Assembly (NCBI GenBank): GCA_016188625.1
Contig: JACPHL010000290.1
Coordinates: 1 to 8,641, forward strand
Direction: 5' to 3'
DNA: 8,641 bases
DNA from: Candidatus Rokuibacteriota bacterium
GTDB lineage: Bacteria > Methylomirabilota > Methylomirabilia > Rokubacteriales > JACPHL01
Shown here one piece after another: positions 7,347 to 8,641 of the stretch. Positions within the stretch are counted from its first letter, which is position 1, and the number at the start of each line of letters is the position of its first letter. Made by a program: the position numbers and the translations under genes. The notes beneath the pieces were generated by a model, which saw only the letters and a list, made by a program, of their open reading frames with translations, was not told the origin of the DNA and made no database searches.

Positions 7347-8641
7347 ATGAAGACGTTTCGGGAGATGGTCGCCGAGGCCAAGCAGGTCGTCCCCGAGGTC
7401 TCGGTCGAGGAGGTGCGGGAGCGGCTCGACCGCCAGGAGCCGATCGTCCTCGTCGACGTCCGCGACCCGGACGAGTACCGCGAGGGGTACATCGACCCGG
7501 CCGTCAACATCAGCCGCGGCTTTCTCGAGTTCAAGATCCAGGACGTCTACCCGGACCCCTCCACGCCCCTCGTCCTCTACTGCCTCTCCGGCCTCCGCTC
7601 GATCCTGGCCGCCAAGGCCCTCCGGGAGCTCGGCTACGAGAACGTCGCCTCCCTGGCCGGCGGCGTCCGCCGGTGGAAGGAGCTGAAGCTCCCCCTCGCG
7701 AAGGAGGAGCCGCTCACCCCGGCGCAGATGGAGCGCTACAGCCGCCACTTCATGCTGGCGCAGGTCGGGGAGCGCGGGCAGAAGCAACTCCTCCGCGCCA
7801 AGGTGCTCCTCATCGGGGCCGGCGGGCTCGGCTCGCCGACCGGCGTCTACCTCGCGGCCGTCGGCGTGGGAACCCTGGGGATCATCGACTCGGACGCGGT
7901 GGATCTCTCGAACCTCCAGCGGCAGATCCTCCATCGCACCCCCGACGTGGGGCGGCCCAAGGTGGACTCGGCGCGGGAGACCATCCAGGCCCTCAACCCC
8001 GACGTCACGGTCATCCCCTACCGGAGTCGCCTCACGGTCGAGAACATCGAGGAGATCATCCGCGACTACGACATCATCGTGGACGGCTCGGACAACTTCG
8101 ACACCCGCTACCTGGTCAACGACGCCTGCTACCTGGCCGGCAAGCCCAACGTCCACGGCTCCATCTTCCAGTTCGAGGGGATGGTGACGGTCCTCGCCCC
8201 GGGCCGGGGCCCCTGCTACCGCTGCCTCTACCCGACCCCGCCGCCCGCGGGCCTGGTCCCGTCCTGAAACGAGGCGGGCGTCCTGGGCGTGCTCCCGGGA
8301 CTGATCGGGGTGGTGCAGGCCACCGAGGCGGTGAAGCTCATCCTGGGCAAGGGCGACCCACTCATCGGGCGGCTCCTCACCTACGACGCCCTGGGGATGC
8401 GCTTCCGCGAGGTGAAGCTCCGGCGGGACCCCGGCTGCCCGCTCTGCGGGAGCCAGCCGACGATCCGGGACCTCTCGCTCCACCGGCACGGCGCGGCCCA
8501 GGCCTGCGCCCTCGAGCCGGGCAACGGGATCAACGATGGGCTCGGCTGGAAGCTCACCGCCGCCAACATGACGATCGCCAGCGGCGCCAGTGTCAATGCC
8601 GATGGGAAGGGGTTTGCTGGTGGTAATAGTTCCGCTGGCCT
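7347..8641 (+). CDS. moeB: Rhodanese-MoeB/ThiF fusion, predicted selenoprotein with in-frame UGA (Sec307); runs off window
   Basis: A predicted cytoplasmic sulfurtransferase fused to an E1-like adenylyltransferase. The family activates the C-terminus of a MoaD/ThiS-type ubiquitin-like sulfur carrier with ATP and helps load sulfur on it. The rhodanese domain spans about residues 15-117, with catalytic-loop Cys79 in YCLSGLRS. The E1 domain starts near 125 (MERYSRHFMLAQVGERG) with ATP-binding GAGGLGS (157-163), DLSNLQRQILH (186-196) and DGSDNFDTRYLVND (246-259). Cys290 and Cys293 form the first zinc pair. After VPS306 comes UGA (8265-8267), then NEAGVLGVLPGLIGVVQATE, and the second zinc pair Cys364/Cys367. 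The UGA occupies the place of the conserved sulfur-transfer cysteine of ThiF, Uba4 and MOCS3. Readthrough as selenocysteine is supported by a downstream hairpin. Stopping at the UGA would give 306 residues lacking half the zinc site. The last 40-60 residues look foreign. A nonsense mutation or base error is the main alternative. Confidence 0.8.
8265..8267 (+). other. In-frame UGA, predicted selenocysteine codon (residue 307)
   Basis: TGA falls between VPS and NEAGVLG, where relatives have Cys in the pattern PS-C-xE-(A/G)-GVLG. The same frame continues with unmistakable family sequence for at least 60 codons on both sides and needs no frameshift. A single TGC-to-TGA change would give the same picture, so the hairpin and the presence of sel genes elsewhere in the genome decide the matter. 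Confidence 0.75.
8280..8301 (+). promoter_or_regulatory. Candidate bacterial SECIS hairpin
   Basis: GTCCTGGG (8280-8287) pairs with CCCGGGAC (8294-8301) over 8 bp, with one T-G wobble (8284-8297) and no bulge. The loop is CGTGCT (8288-8293). The loop begins 20 nt after the UGA, inside the 16-37 nt spacing known for bacterial SECIS elements. G is the second loop base and is followed by T, fitting the requirement for a G among the first two loop positions. In the model, SelB bound to this hairpin delivers Sec-tRNA to the UGA. GC-rich DNA forms hairpins easily, so the placement counts for more than the stem alone. Confidence 0.65.
8490..8641 (+). other. Anomalous right edge: open tail resembling a beta-helix surface protein, possible chimeric join
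   Basis: The E1 domain should finish shortly after CPLCGSQPTIRDLSLHRH (364-381), yet no stop codon occurs before the window ends. The translation shifts to WKLTAANMTIASGASVNADG followed by a Gly/Asn/Ser-rich stretch, a style I associate with repeat-rich secreted or autotransporter-like proteins. From 8589 only 7 of 17 codons end in G or C, against nearly all codons before. The exact join cannot be placed; it probably lies between about 8490 and 8590. A real fusion is less likely than an assembly chimera or a genomic breakpoint. Confidence 0.5.

Noticed and set aside
8265-8267. UGA as an ordinary stop giving a 306-residue protein
   Set aside because: It would remove the sulfur-transfer residue, the second zinc CxxC pair and the C-terminal part of a conserved domain that is still intact in the same frame. 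It remains possible if the genome lacks selenocysteine machinery.
7203-8489. Minus-strand open frame of 428 codons opposite the rhodanese-MoeB gene, crossing the UGA region
   Set aside because: Composition is typical of an antisense frame in GC-rich DNA (Val/Asp/Glu/Leu repeats with no domain), while the plus strand has strong family motifs and a good Shine-Dalgarno.

Overview
The window comes from a very GC-rich, Gram-negative-type bacterium: third codon positions are almost all G or C and Shine-Dalgarno sites are GGAG/GAGG-like. No marker here fixes the taxon. The style recalls Candidatus Rokubacteria/Methylomirabilota or a deltaproteobacterium, which is a guess. The sequence holds two divergent transcription units separated by a 140-bp intergenic region (7207-7346).

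The leftward unit (minus strand, 7206 down past position 1) is a tightly packed exopolysaccharide or O-antigen-type operon. In transcription order it carries a GT4 glycosyltransferase (7206-6094), a Wzx/MATE-like flippase (6097-4649), two more GT4 glycosyltransferases (4638-3499 and 3502-2396), a WbaZ-like glycosyltransferase (2392-1280) and a polyprenyl-phosphate sugar-1-phosphate transferase (1286 to beyond position 1, C-terminus cut off). Junctions are two ATGA overlaps, one 7-nt overlap and two short gaps of 3 and 10 nt. The priming transferase would load the first sugar on undecaprenyl phosphate, the glycosyltransferases would extend the chain, and the flippase would move it across the inner membrane. 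No polymerase, chain-length or export gene is in view. A textbook sigma-70-type promoter (TTGACG, 17 bp, TATAAT) lies inside the third GT4 gene, in an AT-rich codon patch. It could separately drive the last two genes.

The rightward unit (plus strand, from 7347) is the most interesting part. It encodes an N-terminal rhodanese domain followed by a MoeB/ThiF/MOCS3-type E1-like adenylyltransferase domain. An in-frame UGA (8265-8267) sits exactly where the family has its conserved sulfur-transfer cysteine. The family-specific sequence continues in the same frame after the UGA, including the second zinc-binding CxxC pair. An 8-bp hairpin with a CGUGCU loop begins 12 nt after the UGA, and its loop starts after 20 nt, which fits a bacterial SECIS element. 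I read this as a selenocysteine-containing rhodanese-MoeB fusion and not as a gene ending at 8267.

The last 60-150 bases look out of place. The frame stays open past the expected C-terminus of the E1 domain, the translation becomes Gly/Ala/Asn-rich like a beta-helix surface protein, and third-position GC falls sharply. A chimeric assembly join or a rearrangement breakpoint near the right edge is likely.
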